NCBI GenBank assembly: GCA_044353165.1
Contig: JBILCM010000015.1
Span: 1 to 41,809 of the forward strand
Direction of reading: 5' to 3'
Length of the DNA stretch: 41,809 nucleotides
From: JBILCM01 sp044353165
GTDB taxonomy: Bacteria > Bacillota > Bacilli > Paenibacillales > YIM-B00363
Shown: piece after piece, positions 30,906-39,972 of the stretch
Numbering within the stretch: position 1 is the first letter of the stretch
Layout: every line of letters begins with the position of its first letter
Made by a program: the position numbers and the translations under genes
The notes under the pieces: model-generated
Told to the model about the DNA's origin: nothing
The model's database searches: none
What the model saw: the letters and a program-made list of their open reading frames with translations, nothing else

Positions 30906-33038
30906 TTACTTTTTAATAACAATTTCAGTAGGATGATCTGTATTCTTAACCGTTAAAGTCAGTGTCTTATTCGCTTCATTCCAATTTCCAGTTGCATTTT
31001 CAGGTAACATCACGTTGGGCTTGCTAACAGATTCAATAATGATCTCAGTGTCCCTATCTTTATAATGCGTATTGGTTTTAATCCACAACGTATCATTATC
31101 CATAAATTTCCCTATTATATACATATGTGGTCCAACTTTGCCCTTTATATTTTTGATTATACCCTTATCATAAGGTATTTTATAATTTTGTATTATATCT
31201 TTGTTTTCATGGGAATTCATGACAGTAAACATATCGCCAACTACATATACTGCAGCATCACCCTCAAACTTCTTTTGATAATATTTATTAAAGATTGATG
31301 TGACTGTGTTTGTGTCTTGTAAATCTTTAAGTTCAATGACAGTCTTATCTTCTAAAGCTTTAACATCATAAGGAAGCAGGGGAATAAAATAATATTCGGT
31401 GTTGTTGGGAATCATTTCGTAGTCCATGCCCCCTCTGTATGGATACTCACTTTCTGGACCCATAACGATTCCATCCTGCTTACTGTCAAAACCATAGGTT
31501 CCTCTGTAAAGTGAATCAAAGAATGTATATTCATACATATAAAGAGGATTTCCCTTATCTCTCCATAATTTTCTATCTTCATTCCCTTTGAGCATACTTT
31601 CTTGTTCAACAGCGACTTTCACATTTTCTAATACCTGCTGTTTGGAGGGAATCAGTTTTTTGTTTATAGTATCTTTTATAAACGGATAAATGTAATTTTC
31701 CCATGTTGCTGTTTTATTTCCATATTTGTCCCAAATAGCTGGATGGTTTGCATGCAGTGGAGGATGATACATTCCTTGTATAGTATTTTGTCCTTGAATA
31801 TGATAGACCGAAGCACCTTGAACAAGTCCATTTAAAAATATTTGCTCCCAAAATATTGCAGGCTGATTCTGAAAACCTTTGGGGTTGTTTGAATTATCAT
31901 GATTTGATTGCTTCCCTAATCCATCGCCAAAGCCTGCATGTGCCCAATACCAAGGCTCGTGCCATGTTCCATAATGATCCATTAATCCACTAAGCCATGC
32001 TCCAAATAATGCACCAGCTGACGTATAAGGTTTCCATGTGAAATTGGTTTTTAATACAAGATTGACATAAGGTGCGTATTGTTTTAAAATATTCTTCCAT
32101 TCAGGATCGCCCAATATCCTTTGCCAATTAAAAAACCTCGAGCTATTGCCATCTCCCCAAAATAGTACCTTTCCATATTTTCCAGATAGTTTGATTAATC
32201 TCTTAATATGTTCTTCTTGTTGCCATCTTTCAGGCTGATTAAATGCCCAAAATTCCTCGCCAAGGACTACACCAACTACATAAGGATTATTTTGAAATAA
32301 TTCTTCTAGTTCTGAAAGAATAAACATCCGATTGGTGGCACCTGAATAAAAAATAGTATGATACACTTTCTTATCTATTAACGGTTGTAAATAAGTTAAT
32401 AGCGGGATAGAGAACTGATTCCCTTTCCCAGCGCTTCTGTTTACAGCAAGCACGAAATTATTTTTAATGTCTTCAGGTACAAAATTTGCTATTCCTTCTA
32501 AACCGCCACCTCTTGTAAATGTTTCTGCAAGAAATATCGGGTTGTCATTTGATATATTCAACTGCGCAGGCTTAACAGTATGATCATTATTAATGGTGAA
32601 TTTTGTTGTTTCAGACCATTCATAATTTTGGGAAGCGTCATCTGCTCTTACACGCCAATACCACACACCAGTGCCCAAAAGATCCTGGGGCAAATAAAAT
32701 GCAAAAGAACTGTTTCTCTTAAATTCTTCTTCAGACTTTTCTACATTTATAGTTGTGGCATCTGAAAAATCATTATTTCGCGAATATTGAAGCTCATATT
32801 TTAAGTGATTATGCAGCAGCCACCATTGAAAGTTTAGTGCAATATCCGTAATGTTGGAATGGTCGGATGGTGCAATTATACGCGGTTTATTTGTATCTGC
32901 TGACTCCTCATTCACTTCAACCTTTTTTTCATTCTTGTTATCTGTCAAAACACTATATGACAAAACCGAGATAACAAAAACCGCTAGAGCAACTGCCAAA
33001 TATTTTATCATTGATTTACTGAACAGTACTTTCTTCAT
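30906..33038 (-). CDS. Exported GH98-like glycoside hydrolase with an Fn3-like N-terminal domain
   Basis: 710 residues. There is an N-terminal signal or anchor helix (~10-31) with no lipobox Cys, then a beta-sandwich, Fn3-like domain (~50-150; VWYWRVRADD). A catalytic region (~165-480) with acidic clusters follows: LGEEFW (E261/E262), FWGDGNS (D296), and HEPWYWAHAGFG (E361). A C-terminal beta domain runs to 710. This layout resembles GH98 endo-galactosidase/xylanase enzymes, but the family call rests on pattern memory. It probably cuts an external polysaccharide at internal linkages. It is divergent from two sulfatases. The DNA is richer in A and T than its neighbours. Confidence 0.55.
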   Translation of the reverse strand: MKKVLFSKSMIKYLAVALAVFVISVLSYSVLTDNKNEKKVEVNEESADTNKPRIIAPSDHSNITDIALNFQWWLLHNHLKYELQYSRNNDFSDATTINVEKSEEEFKRNSSFAFYLPQDLLGTGVWYWRVRADDASQNYEWSETTKFTINNDHTVKPAQLNISNDNPIFLAETFTRGGGLEGIANFVPEDIKNNFVLAVNRSAGKGNQFSIPLLTYLQPLIDKKVYHTIFYSGATNRMFILSELEELFQNNPYVVGVVLGEEFWAFNQPERWQQEEHIKRLIKLSGKYGKVLFWGDGNSSRFFNWQRILGDPEWKNILKQYAPYVNLVLKTNFTWKPYTSAGALFGAWLSGLMDHYGTWHEPWYWAHAGFGDGLGKQSNHDNSNNPKGFQNQPAIFWEQIFLNGLVQGASVYHIQGQNTIQGMYHPPLHANHPAIWDKYGNKTATWENYIYPFIKDTINKKLIPSKQQVLENVKVAVEQESMLKGNEDRKLWRDKGNPLYMYEYTFFDSLYRGTYGFDSKQDGIVMGPESEYPYRGGMDYEMIPNNTEYYFIPLLPYDVKALEDKTVIELKDLQDTNTVTSIFNKYYQKKFEGDAAVYVVGDMFTVMNSHENKDIIQNYKIPYDKGIIKNIKGKVGPHMYIIGKFMDNDTLWIKTNTHYKDRDTEIIIESVSKPNVMLPENATGNWNEANKTLTLTVKNTDHPTEIVIKK

Positions 33039-33064
33039 TAAATATTTTCCTCTCTATAATAGAA

Positions 33065-33087
33065 ATAAAACGTTTACAAATATTATA
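33065..33087 (-). promoter_or_regulatory. Promoter -10 and cre-like (CcpA) site of the GH98-like gene
   Basis: On the minus strand, TATAAT (33082-33087) is followed after 3 bp by TGTAAACGTTTTAT (33065-33078). The latter matches the cre consensus TGWAARCGYTWNCW at 13 of 14 positions. Placed just after the -10 box, it would let CcpA block transcription when glucose is present. Confidence 0.5.
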
Positions 33088-33271
33088 GGTGTATCCCATC
33101 ATTGTTTTTAGCATGCAAAAGACACAAATTAGCACAATTAAGTCAATATCAGTTTAACTATTTTTTTCCTGATTATATTAGCTTAAGATAATAGTTAGAA
33201 TGTGGACCGGCTACACTAATATTTATTGCTTGAAAGGGATCACTATCAAATTAAAAAGGCAAGGTGATTTC

Positions 33272-35002
33272 ATGCTTGTAAAACAGCCTAATGTGATTCT
33301 GGTCATCACAGATGATCAAGGGTACGGGGACCTGGGATGTACAGGCAATCCTTGGATTCAAACTCCGAATCTTGATCATTTTTATGAAGATTCGGTCAGA
33401 TTACGTGACTTTCACGTATCCCCGCTCTGTGCGCCGACCAGAGGAGCTTTGATGACAGGACGCCGCCCGTTAAGGAACGGGGTTTGGGCAACATGCTGGG
33501 GAAGGTCCATATTGCGAAAAGAGGAAGTCACTGCAGCAGATGTATTCGCTACAAACGGATATAGTACAGGGCTTTTCGGAAAGTGGCACCTAGGAGATAA
33601 CTATCCGTATAGGCCGCAGGACAGAGGGTTCCAGAGGGTGGTCGCCCACAAAGGCGGAGGTGTAGGCCAGACTCCCGATTTCTGGGGCAATAACTACTTT
33701 GACGATACATATTTCCATAATGAACAACCGGTAAAGCATGAAGGGTATTGCACAGACATATGGTTTGAGGAAGCTTTCAAATTCATGGAAGAAAACAAGG
33801 ATTACCCTTTCTTTGCATACATTTCCACTAATGCACCTCATTCGCCTTACCTTGTTGCTGATCAATATGCCTTACCGTACAGGGGCAATCGGGATATACC
33901 CAGTCCGGAATTTTACGGTATGATTTCCAACATTGACGAAAACTTCGGGAGGCTGCGCGAAAAGCTTGTCCAATTGGGGATAGAGAATCATACCATTCTC
34001 ATATTTATGACGGATAACGGAAGCTCTGCTGGAGCTGATTTGGATAAAAACCAACAAGTTGTGACTGGATACAATGCGGGCATGAGGGGAAAGAAGGGGT
34101 CGTATTATGACGGCGGACATCGTGTTCCTTTTTTCATTCGCTGGCCTGAAGGAGGGCTTAAGGGTGGGAAGGACATCGAAGAGATGGCATTTCATGTTGA
34201 TCTGCTACCGACTTTTATTGATGTTTGCAATCTTCGCGTACCCAAAAAAGTGGATTTTGACGGTAGAAGCTTGAGGCAGATATTAAGGGAGGAATTCCAA
34301 AGCTTCGAAGAAGACCGGGTTGAATTTATTCAATTCAGGCAGGATACCATTCCACCGGAAAAATGGACAAACGCTGTGGCTACCAGAAAGTGGCGATTAA
34401 TAAAAGGGCAGGAGCTCTATGATATCAAATCCGATCCCGGTCAGAAAAATGATGTGGCATCAATGTATCCTGAAGTGGTTGAACGACTGAGAGTTGCTCA
34501 TGAGCAGTGGTGGGAGGAAGTATTGCCGGAAATCGGCAAGTACAGCCACATCTCATTGGGCAGTGATGAAGAGAACCCTGCCCGACTCGATGCATTGGAT
34601 GTCATGGGTGATGTGGCATGGAGTCAGCACATGGTAGTCAATGCGCAGAAAAGCACTGGGAAATGGGCTGTTCATGTGGAGAAACCAGGAACATATCGTT
34701 TTGCCCTGAGGCGCTGGCCCGAAGAGCTGAATCTTCCCATAAATCAGGCTATAGATGAAAAAATGGCACAAAGTGTGGCGCCTTATGGCAGACAAGAGGT
34801 GGAGTGTGCAATCATATGCCCTGTCAAGGCAAAGTTCAAGATTTTTGATATGGAGTGGGAGACAATCGTTCATGATGGCGATCTTGAAGCTGTATTTAAT
34901 GTGACATTGGATAAGGCAGGCGAAACCAGTCTCGAGGCTTCGTTTATCGATGATAAAGAAGAACAACGAGGCGCTTATTATGTGTATGTGGAGAGGCTTT
35001 AA
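33272..35002 (+). CDS. Sulfatase (formylglycine type), copy 1, cytoplasmic
   Basis: 576 residues from the ATG at 33272, with AAGGTGA upstream; the upstream ATG at 33200 would add an unlikely N-terminus. The N-terminal metal motif is ITDDQGYGD (12-20). The active-site motif is C53-A-P-T-R57, where the Cys is converted to formylglycine. GKWHLGD follows near residue 107, and MTDNGS completes the metal site near 247. A C-terminal beta domain runs ~465-576. No signal peptide is present, so it should act in the cytoplasm on imported sugar sulfates. It needs a maturing enzyme (FGE or radical-SAM type) encoded elsewhere. Confidence 0.9.
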   Translation: MLVKQPNVILVITDDQGYGDLGCTGNPWIQTPNLDHFYEDSVRLRDFHVSPLCAPTRGALMTGRRPLRNGVWATCWGRSILRKEEVTAADVFATNGYSTGLFGKWHLGDNYPYRPQDRGFQRVVAHKGGGVGQTPDFWGNNYFDDTYFHNEQPVKHEGYCTDIWFEEAFKFMEENKDYPFFAYISTNAPHSPYLVADQYALPYRGNRDIPSPEFYGMISNIDENFGRLREKLVQLGIENHTILIFMTDNGSSAGADLDKNQQVVTGYNAGMRGKKGSYYDGGHRVPFFIRWPEGGLKGGKDIEEMAFHVDLLPTFIDVCNLRVPKKVDFDGRSLRQILREEFQSFEEDRVEFIQFRQDTIPPEKWTNAVATRKWRLIKGQELYDIKSDPGQKNDVASMYPEVVERLRVAHEQWWEEVLPEIGKYSHISLGSDEENPARLDALDVMGDVAWSQHMVVNAQKSTGKWAVHVEKPGTYRFALRRWPEELNLPINQAIDEKMAQSVAPYGRQEVECAIICPVKAKFKIFDMEWETIVHDGDLEAVFNVTLDKAGETSLEASFIDDKEEQRGAYYVYVERL

Positions 35003-35061
35003 TACTATTAGAAACCCAAGATAGAAGTATCAATTAGCAGAAACCAGGAGGTTGTAAAGTA

Positions 35062-36465
35062 ATGAATCAAACCCAAAAACCCAATGTATTGTTTATTTTA
35101 ACGGATGACCAGAGATTTGATACCATCCATGCTCTGGGCAACCAGGTCATTAAAACACCTGTTATGGATGAGTTGGTTGAGAATGGAACTAGCTTTACGA
35201 ATGCCTATATTATGGGTGGTTCATCACCTGCTGTTTGTGCTCCAAGCAGGGCCATGATTATGACAGGAAGAACACTTTATCGAATACCCAAACAGGGTTT
35301 ATGGGAATATAGGATAGATGAAGATCTTAAAACAATACCTGAAGTGTTTCGAGAAGCAGGATATGATACCTTTGGCACGGGGAAACAACATAACAGTCAA
35401 GGGGTTTTTGCACGCGGTTTCTCACATGCAGGGAATGTGTTCTTTGGCGGTATGTCAAATCATTTAAAGGTACCTGTGCAGGATTATGATCCTTCTTGTG
35501 AATATCCTGATGATAACAAGAGGATTGGAGGCAAGTTTTCCACTGAATTATTTACGGATGCAGCCCTTGAGTTCTTAAACAACAGACAAGTCAGGGATGA
35601 ACAAAAAGAAAACAAACCGTTCTTTATGTATGTTGCTTATACTGCTCCCCATGATCCATTGATGCCACCAGAAGAATTTGTGGAGATGTATGCTGATCAG
35701 GAAATTGATTTGCCCGAAAATTATATGCCCGATCATCCGTTTGATAATGGCACATTACATGTCAGACCTTTTCAAATTGGCAACCCTGTTGAGTCTATCG
35801 GGTGGCCTTTGAAACCGGAAGACGTGATTCGGGCGATTCGAGCCTATTATGGCATGATAACCCATATGGATAAGGAAATGGGGCGTATAATTAACAAGTT
35901 GAAAGAAATGGGCGAGTTTGATAACACCATCATTGTACTAGCTGGAGATAATGGCCAAGCGCTGGGTCAACATGGTGATATGCATAAACAGAGTGTGTAT
36001 GACCATGCAATACACGTACCTTTGGTATTTTCAGGTCCAAGTATCTCAAAAAACATAAAAAGTGATTCATACGTATATTTATTTGATATTTTTCCAACTT
36101 TGACTGAATTGGCGGGATTAGCTACTCCTCAGACCGTTGAAGGGAAGAGTTTGGTTCCTATATTAAACAATCCTAACGAGGCGATGAGAGATTATCTGTA
36201 TTTTGCTCACTTACAATATCAAAGAGCTTTACAGGATAAACAGTTTAAATTGATTGAATATGTTGTTAACGGAGACAGGCACACCCAATTATTTGATCTG
36301 AAAAACGATCCCAAGGAGATGAACAATCTCTATAGTAATCCTGAATACAGTACACATCTGCAGAGACTTCGTAACGAATTGACAAAATGGAAAACAGAAT
36401 TTGGCGATCATACAGAGCAGGGAAAGGAATTTTGGTCAAATTACAATTTGCCACATGGGCTTTAA
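35062..36465 (+). CDS. Sulfatase (formylglycine type), copy 2, cytoplasmic
   Basis: 467 residues, CAGGAGG before the ATG. The metal motif is ILTDDQRFD (12-20), the active site is C59-A-P-S-R63, with FGTGKQHNS near 111 and LAGDNGQALGQHGD near 300. It lacks the extra C-terminal domain of copy 1 and has no signal peptide. The two sulfatases differ enough to act on different sulfate positions. The gene follows copy 1 by 59 bp and is probably cotranscribed with it. The remnant of a third sulfatase follows at once. Confidence 0.92.
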   Translation: MNQTQKPNVLFILTDDQRFDTIHALGNQVIKTPVMDELVENGTSFTNAYIMGGSSPAVCAPSRAMIMTGRTLYRIPKQGLWEYRIDEDLKTIPEVFREAGYDTFGTGKQHNSQGVFARGFSHAGNVFFGGMSNHLKVPVQDYDPSCEYPDDNKRIGGKFSTELFTDAALEFLNNRQVRDEQKENKPFFMYVAYTAPHDPLMPPEEFVEMYADQEIDLPENYMPDHPFDNGTLHVRPFQIGNPVESIGWPLKPEDVIRAIRAYYGMITHMDKEMGRIINKLKEMGEFDNTIIVLAGDNGQALGQHGDMHKQSVYDHAIHVPLVFSGPSISKNIKSDSYVYLFDIFPTLTELAGLATPQTVEGKSLVPILNNPNEAMRDYLYFAHLQYQRALQDKQFKLIEYVVNGDRHTQLFDLKNDPKEMNNLYSNPEYSTHLQRLRNELTKWKTEFGDHTEQGKEFWSNYNLPHGL

Positions 36466-36498
36466 GCATCGACATGTCGGCATAAACCTGACCGATCA

Positions 36499-36691
36499 TT
36501 TCCTGCTATGATGAAATTGAATTTATAGCGGACACCTTACGGCAATATATGTATATGGTAGTAAAGCAGTGCCGACACCTAATCTGGAGCGGCTTACGTC
36601 ACGGGGAGTGGTATTCGACCATGCCAGCACGCAGTCCGCTGTTTGCGGACCAGAAAATCAATTCTTTTCAAAAAACTTCACCGACATTTAA
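36499..36691 (+). pseudogene. Remnant of a third sulfatase N-terminus
   Basis: In one frame, 36528-36551 reads ADTLRQYM, as in the RADTL segment after the first metal motif of sulfatases. After a shift of 2 nt in the TATATGTATATGG stretch (36546-36559), the frame runs YGSKAVPTPNLERLTSRGVV, then FDHASTQSAVCGP (from the GTG at 36569; Cys codon at 36644-36646). This is the canonical sulfatase N-terminus up to the active-site C-x-P. Then the similarity is lost (ENQFFSKNF) and a stop follows at 36689. So the copy is frameshifted and cut just after its catalytic Cys. It is not a fragment of copies 1 or 2, whose sequences differ here. Confidence 0.75.
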
Positions 36692-36837
36692 AAAAGAGGT
36701 TGATTTCATTTTTTATGAGTAGAGGATAGATAACATAAGATTTGGTCTTGATCTGATGTAACCTATACCGCAAACACAAATCACAGCCGTTATTCGAGGA
36801 AAAATGGCTTTTTGGGGATTGTTAAGGGATTCTTATG

Positions 36838-36865
36838 TTGACAAATCACACATTAACGCTAATAT
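36838..36865 (+). promoter_or_regulatory. Promoter of the AraC-type regulator
   Basis: Perfect -35 TTGACA (36838-36843), 16-bp spacer, and -10-like TAATAT (36860-36865), 48 bp before the start codon. Confidence 0.6.
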
Positions 36866-36913
36866 TTTTATGTAATATATTAAATAAATATTTTTTTAAG
36901 TAGGTGAGATCTC

Positions 36914-37840
36914 TTGAGCACTGTCAAATCAGCCCAATACGGTGTGAATGATCAAGATTCGGTCTTATTTCCCACGCATAGAACGCCGCGGATTGTCCGC
37001 TTTATCAATCGGATGCGCCATGAAGCACCTTATCCTGAATATCTGCCTTCTCTCGTTCACATTGATCGTTTGCAACAAGAATTTTGGAATATTAGGTTGC
37101 ATTATCACAACTATTTTGAAATCACTTACATCGCTGAGGGAACAGGATGTTTTCAAATCAATGAGAACATTTATGAACTTAAGAAAGGTGAACTCATCAT
37201 TACGAAACCTATGGAAGTTCACAACGCTTTGGTGCGCGGAATTCCATATGCATGCACATACTCGATAGGGTTCAACTTCGATCAATTGCGCGAATTGGAG
37301 CTTCCCTATTTCAGATTAGGTGAGAACCGTGTTATCGCCGATCATGATGGGTCTTTCAGTTCATGTCACCGGGAAATTATGACTGAATTAGAAACTAACA
37401 AAAATTATGCTCCCACAACAGTGAAAGCCTTTTTTATCAATTTACTCGTGCGAATATTAAGAAACTATGAAGAACATCTGGGTTTTGGTGAATTAGAAAT
37501 GCAACCCATCATGAGTGATACTGTTAAAGATGCCATCCAATTGATCCACACGAAAGGCATGAATAACTTAACATCTGATGAAATTTCCACTGCAGTGAAT
37601 CGCAGTCGATCACATCTAGATCGTGAATTTCGCAAGTATATGGGCGTTCCCTTAGGTGAATACATCAAGAAGATACGTGTTGATATCGCTAAGTTTTTAC
37701 TAAAAAGTACCACTGACTCCATCACTGACATTTCAGAACAACTCAACTTCGGTTCACCCCAAGCATTCTGTATGTTCTTCAAACGGCAAACGAATCTCTA
37801 TCCCCAAGAATATCGAACAAAATATGATGAAAAACGTTAA
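36914..37840 (+). CDS. AraC-family transcriptional regulator
   Basis: 308 residues; TTG start, GGTGAG 5 bp upstream. The N-terminal cupin sensor domain (~60-150) has LHYHNYFEITYIAEGTG and ELIITKPMEVHN. The C-terminal ~100 residues hold the two helix-turn-helix units, with the family signature around SITDISEQLNFGSPQAFCMFFKRQ and the ending PQEYR. It probably senses a sugar or oligosaccharide and activates nearby catabolic genes. It has its own promoter and a strong terminator, so it is transcribed separately from the Gfo/Idh gene that follows. Confidence 0.9.
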   Translation: MSTVKSAQYGVNDQDSVLFPTHRTPRIVRFINRMRHEAPYPEYLPSLVHIDRLQQEFWNIRLHYHNYFEITYIAEGTGCFQINENIYELKKGELIITKPMEVHNALVRGIPYACTYSIGFNFDQLRELELPYFRLGENRVIADHDGSFSSCHREIMTELETNKNYAPTTVKAFFINLLVRILRNYEEHLGFGELEMQPIMSDTVKDAIQLIHTKGMNNLTSDEISTAVNRSRSHLDREFRKYMGVPLGEYIKKIRVDIAKFLLKSTTDSITDISEQLNFGSPQAFCMFFKRQTNLYPQEYRTKYDEKR

Positions 37841-37853
37841 TAAAATGCTAATG

Positions 37854-37881
37854 AAAAGGACTGATTTCAGTCCTTTTTTTG
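37854..37881 (+). terminator. Rho-independent terminator after the araC-type gene
   Basis: AAAAGGACTGA (37854-37864) and TCAGTCCTTTT (37867-37877), then more T: an 11-bp hairpin with a 2-nt formal loop (4 nt if GGACTG/CAGTCC is counted as the core stem). Confidence 0.85.
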
Positions 37882-37925
37882 TTTATGATGTAATTGACAA
37901 TCATGTATTTAAAGGGGAGAGCGTT

Positions 37926-39020
37926 TTGGGAAAACATTTAAAAATTGGTATTATCGGCGCAGGAGGGATGGCTGGCGCTCATTTAAAATCGTACTTGAAG
38001 ATGGATGATGTAACGATCGTCGCCGTTGCAGATCCTGTGCCGGGCAAAGCTAAAGAATTTATTGATCGGTCTGGGTTGAAGGATGCGGTTGCGTTTGAAG
38101 ACCATCAAAAATTGTTGGAACTCGATTTGGATGGCGTTAGTATTTGCACACCGAATGTCGCTCACCACAACACAAGTGTTGATGCGTTGAATGCTGGAAA
38201 ACATGTTTTGGTGGAAAAGCCTATGTCTGTCACTTTAGAGCAAGGTGTTGACATGGTACTCGCATCGAAGAAAGCATCTAAAATTCTAACCATCGGTTTT
38301 CAGCCGCGGTATGATCCGAATATGAAGGAAATCAAAAAGATCGTACAATCTGGAATTCTTGGAGACATATATTATGTGCAGACGGGTGACGGAAGACGAC
38401 GTGGTATCCCTGGACGTCCTAGTTTTGTATCCAAAGAGATTGCAGGCGTAGGTGCATTAGCAGATATCGGTTGTTATTCATTGGATATGGCTCTGAATTC
38501 ACTCGGTTACCCGAAACCTGTAACCGTCTCGGCTTACACATCAGACAAATTCGGAAAAAATCCTGAGTATTGTTCGAATGCAGATATGTTTGATGTCGAA
38601 GATTTTGCGGCAGCGCTAATACGTTTTGAGAACGGCCTGGTCATGAATTTTAAAATTTCATGGGCAATGCACATGGATACACTCGGACCGAGTATGTTTT
38701 TAGGAACAAAATCCGGCCTTAAAGTGGCTCCAGCGAAAGGGCCAAATCTTGGGTACAATGGCGTTTGGGATGGTGGTGTGGGTTCGATTGAACTGTTCCA
38801 TGATGTGTTGGGTCATCAAACTCAAAGCCAATTTCCAGTCAAAAACCATCAGGTAGAAATTTTTTATCAGAAAGTCAGGGATTTCGTTACTGCTATTCAA
38901 GAAGGAAAGTCCGCGCCGATCCCTGGAGAAGAAATTCTAATTAATCAAGCGATCATTGACGGTATGATTCGTTCCGCATCCATCGGTCGAGAAGTTGAAA
39001 TTCATATTCCCAACATATAA
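37926..39020 (+). CDS. Gfo/Idh/MocA family oxidoreductase (sugar dehydrogenase type)
   Basis: 364 residues from TTG at 37926, 6 bp after GGGGAG. The longer in-frame ATG at 37824 overlaps the end of the regulator and the terminator. Rossmann motif GIIGAGGMAGAH, then VEKPMSV near residue 98, and the signature GVGALADIGCYSLDMAL near 174. It is longer than the family member at 9012 and of a different subgroup. It likely acts on a monosaccharide released from the polysaccharide handled by this region. The TIM-barrel isomerase follows after 32 bp. Confidence 0.9.
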   Translation: MGKHLKIGIIGAGGMAGAHLKSYLKMDDVTIVAVADPVPGKAKEFIDRSGLKDAVAFEDHQKLLELDLDGVSICTPNVAHHNTSVDALNAGKHVLVEKPMSVTLEQGVDMVLASKKASKILTIGFQPRYDPNMKEIKKIVQSGILGDIYYVQTGDGRRRGIPGRPSFVSKEIAGVGALADIGCYSLDMALNSLGYPKPVTVSAYTSDKFGKNPEYCSNADMFDVEDFAAALIRFENGLVMNFKISWAMHMDTLGPSMFLGTKSGLKVAPAKGPNLGYNGVWDGGVGSIELFHDVLGHQTQSQFPVKNHQVEIFYQKVRDFVTAIQEGKSAPIPGEEILINQAIIDGMIRSASIGREVEIHIPNI

Positions 39021-39052
39021 GATTCCAAATCAATTAGAAGGAGTGAATGAAT

Positions 39053-39934
39053 GTGTCTAACCCTATTGGTATACGATTACGGAATGTCGTGCGCCCATAT
39101 AATGCTGAAACGATGAAAGATTGGATAGATTGGGCAAAAGAAGTGGATTTTTTAGTTGTTGATGTCCCTTTTATGACTGTTGAGAACAAAGAACTTGCAG
39201 AGAAAGCAAATTTATCTATTGGAACATTCGATGTCAATGATGTTGCTGCATTGTTAAGCAAGGATGAGGGTAAACGTAATAATGCTGTAGTCTCCGTGAG
39301 CAATCAATTGAAGGAAGCTGCTGCCTTGGGTGGAACGACTTGCTTTATGTGCCTTGTGCCTGAAGATCCAAAAACAACAAGGGCCGAGTCTTTCCAGTTT
39401 TTCAAAGAAACGTTCCCTGAAATTACAACAGTGGCTGAGAAATACGGGATCAAGATTGTATTCGAAGGTTGGCCAGGACCTGATCCATATTTGCCAACTC
39501 TTGGGTGCACACCGGAGACATTGCGTGCGATGTTCACTGCTGTTCCATCACCGTCATTATGTGTCAATTATGATCCCTCCCATCTTTACAGATTAGGTAT
39601 TGATTACATTCGCTTCCTGCGTGAGTTTATGGGCCGGATTGCGCACGTGCATGGTAAAGATTGCAAATTCACATCAGAGGATGTATATCTTTACGGACAA
39701 TTCCAATCTGCTGCATTCGGTCAACCTGTAAAATTTAGTAGTGGCCCTTGGCGATACACCATTCCTGGAGAAGGTGATATCAATTGGGCTGAAATCGCCT
39801 TTGAATTAGAGCGAGGGGGATATAAAGGTCCTGTCTGTATTGAACTGGAAGATCACCGATACTCGAATTCGGTTGAAGAACAGCGCAACGGATTCCAAAA
39901 AGCAGGAGACTTCTTAGCGCAATATTTTCAATAA
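39053..39934 (+). CDS. Xylose-isomerase-like TIM-barrel sugar isomerase/epimerase
   Basis: 293 residues. GTG at 39053 is 9 bp after AAGGAG, against 3 bp for ATG at 39047, so the GTG is preferred. The AP2Ec-type fold is shown by metal-ligand regions VFEGWPGPDPY (~136), NYDPSHLYRLG (~176), HVHGKD (~198) and CIELEDHRYSNS near the C-terminus. It would convert a ketose/aldose or epimerise a sugar (or oxidised sugar) made by the preceding dehydrogenase. It is cotranscribed with that gene and the rhamnosidase. Confidence 0.87.
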   Translation: MSNPIGIRLRNVVRPYNAETMKDWIDWAKEVDFLVVDVPFMTVENKELAEKANLSIGTFDVNDVAALLSKDEGKRNNAVVSVSNQLKEAAALGGTTCFMCLVPEDPKTTRAESFQFFKETFPEITTVAEKYGIKIVFEGWPGPDPYLPTLGCTPETLRAMFTAVPSPSLCVNYDPSHLYRLGIDYIRFLREFMGRIAHVHGKDCKFTSEDVYLYGQFQSAAFGQPVKFSSGPWRYTIPGEGDINWAEIAFELERGGYKGPVCIELEDHRYSNSVEEQRNGFQKAGDFLAQYFQ

Positions 39935-39972
39935 ACTTAAAACTTAACTTGTTTTTAAGAGGAGATAACCCC

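Larger units (their letters stand above)
36466..36913 (+). other. 448-bp gap holding a sulfatase remnant and the araC promoter
   Basis: This region has no intact gene. Its first half carries the decayed sulfatase N-terminus described separately. From ~36692 on it is AT-rich, with no open frame of note, and ends with the promoter and ribosome site of the AraC-type regulator. No transposon ends were recognised. Confidence 0.7.

Noticed and set aside
36692..36837. Possible insertion-sequence remnant between the sulfatase fossil and araC promoter
   Set aside because: No terminal inverted repeats, target duplication or transposase-like frame could be seen.
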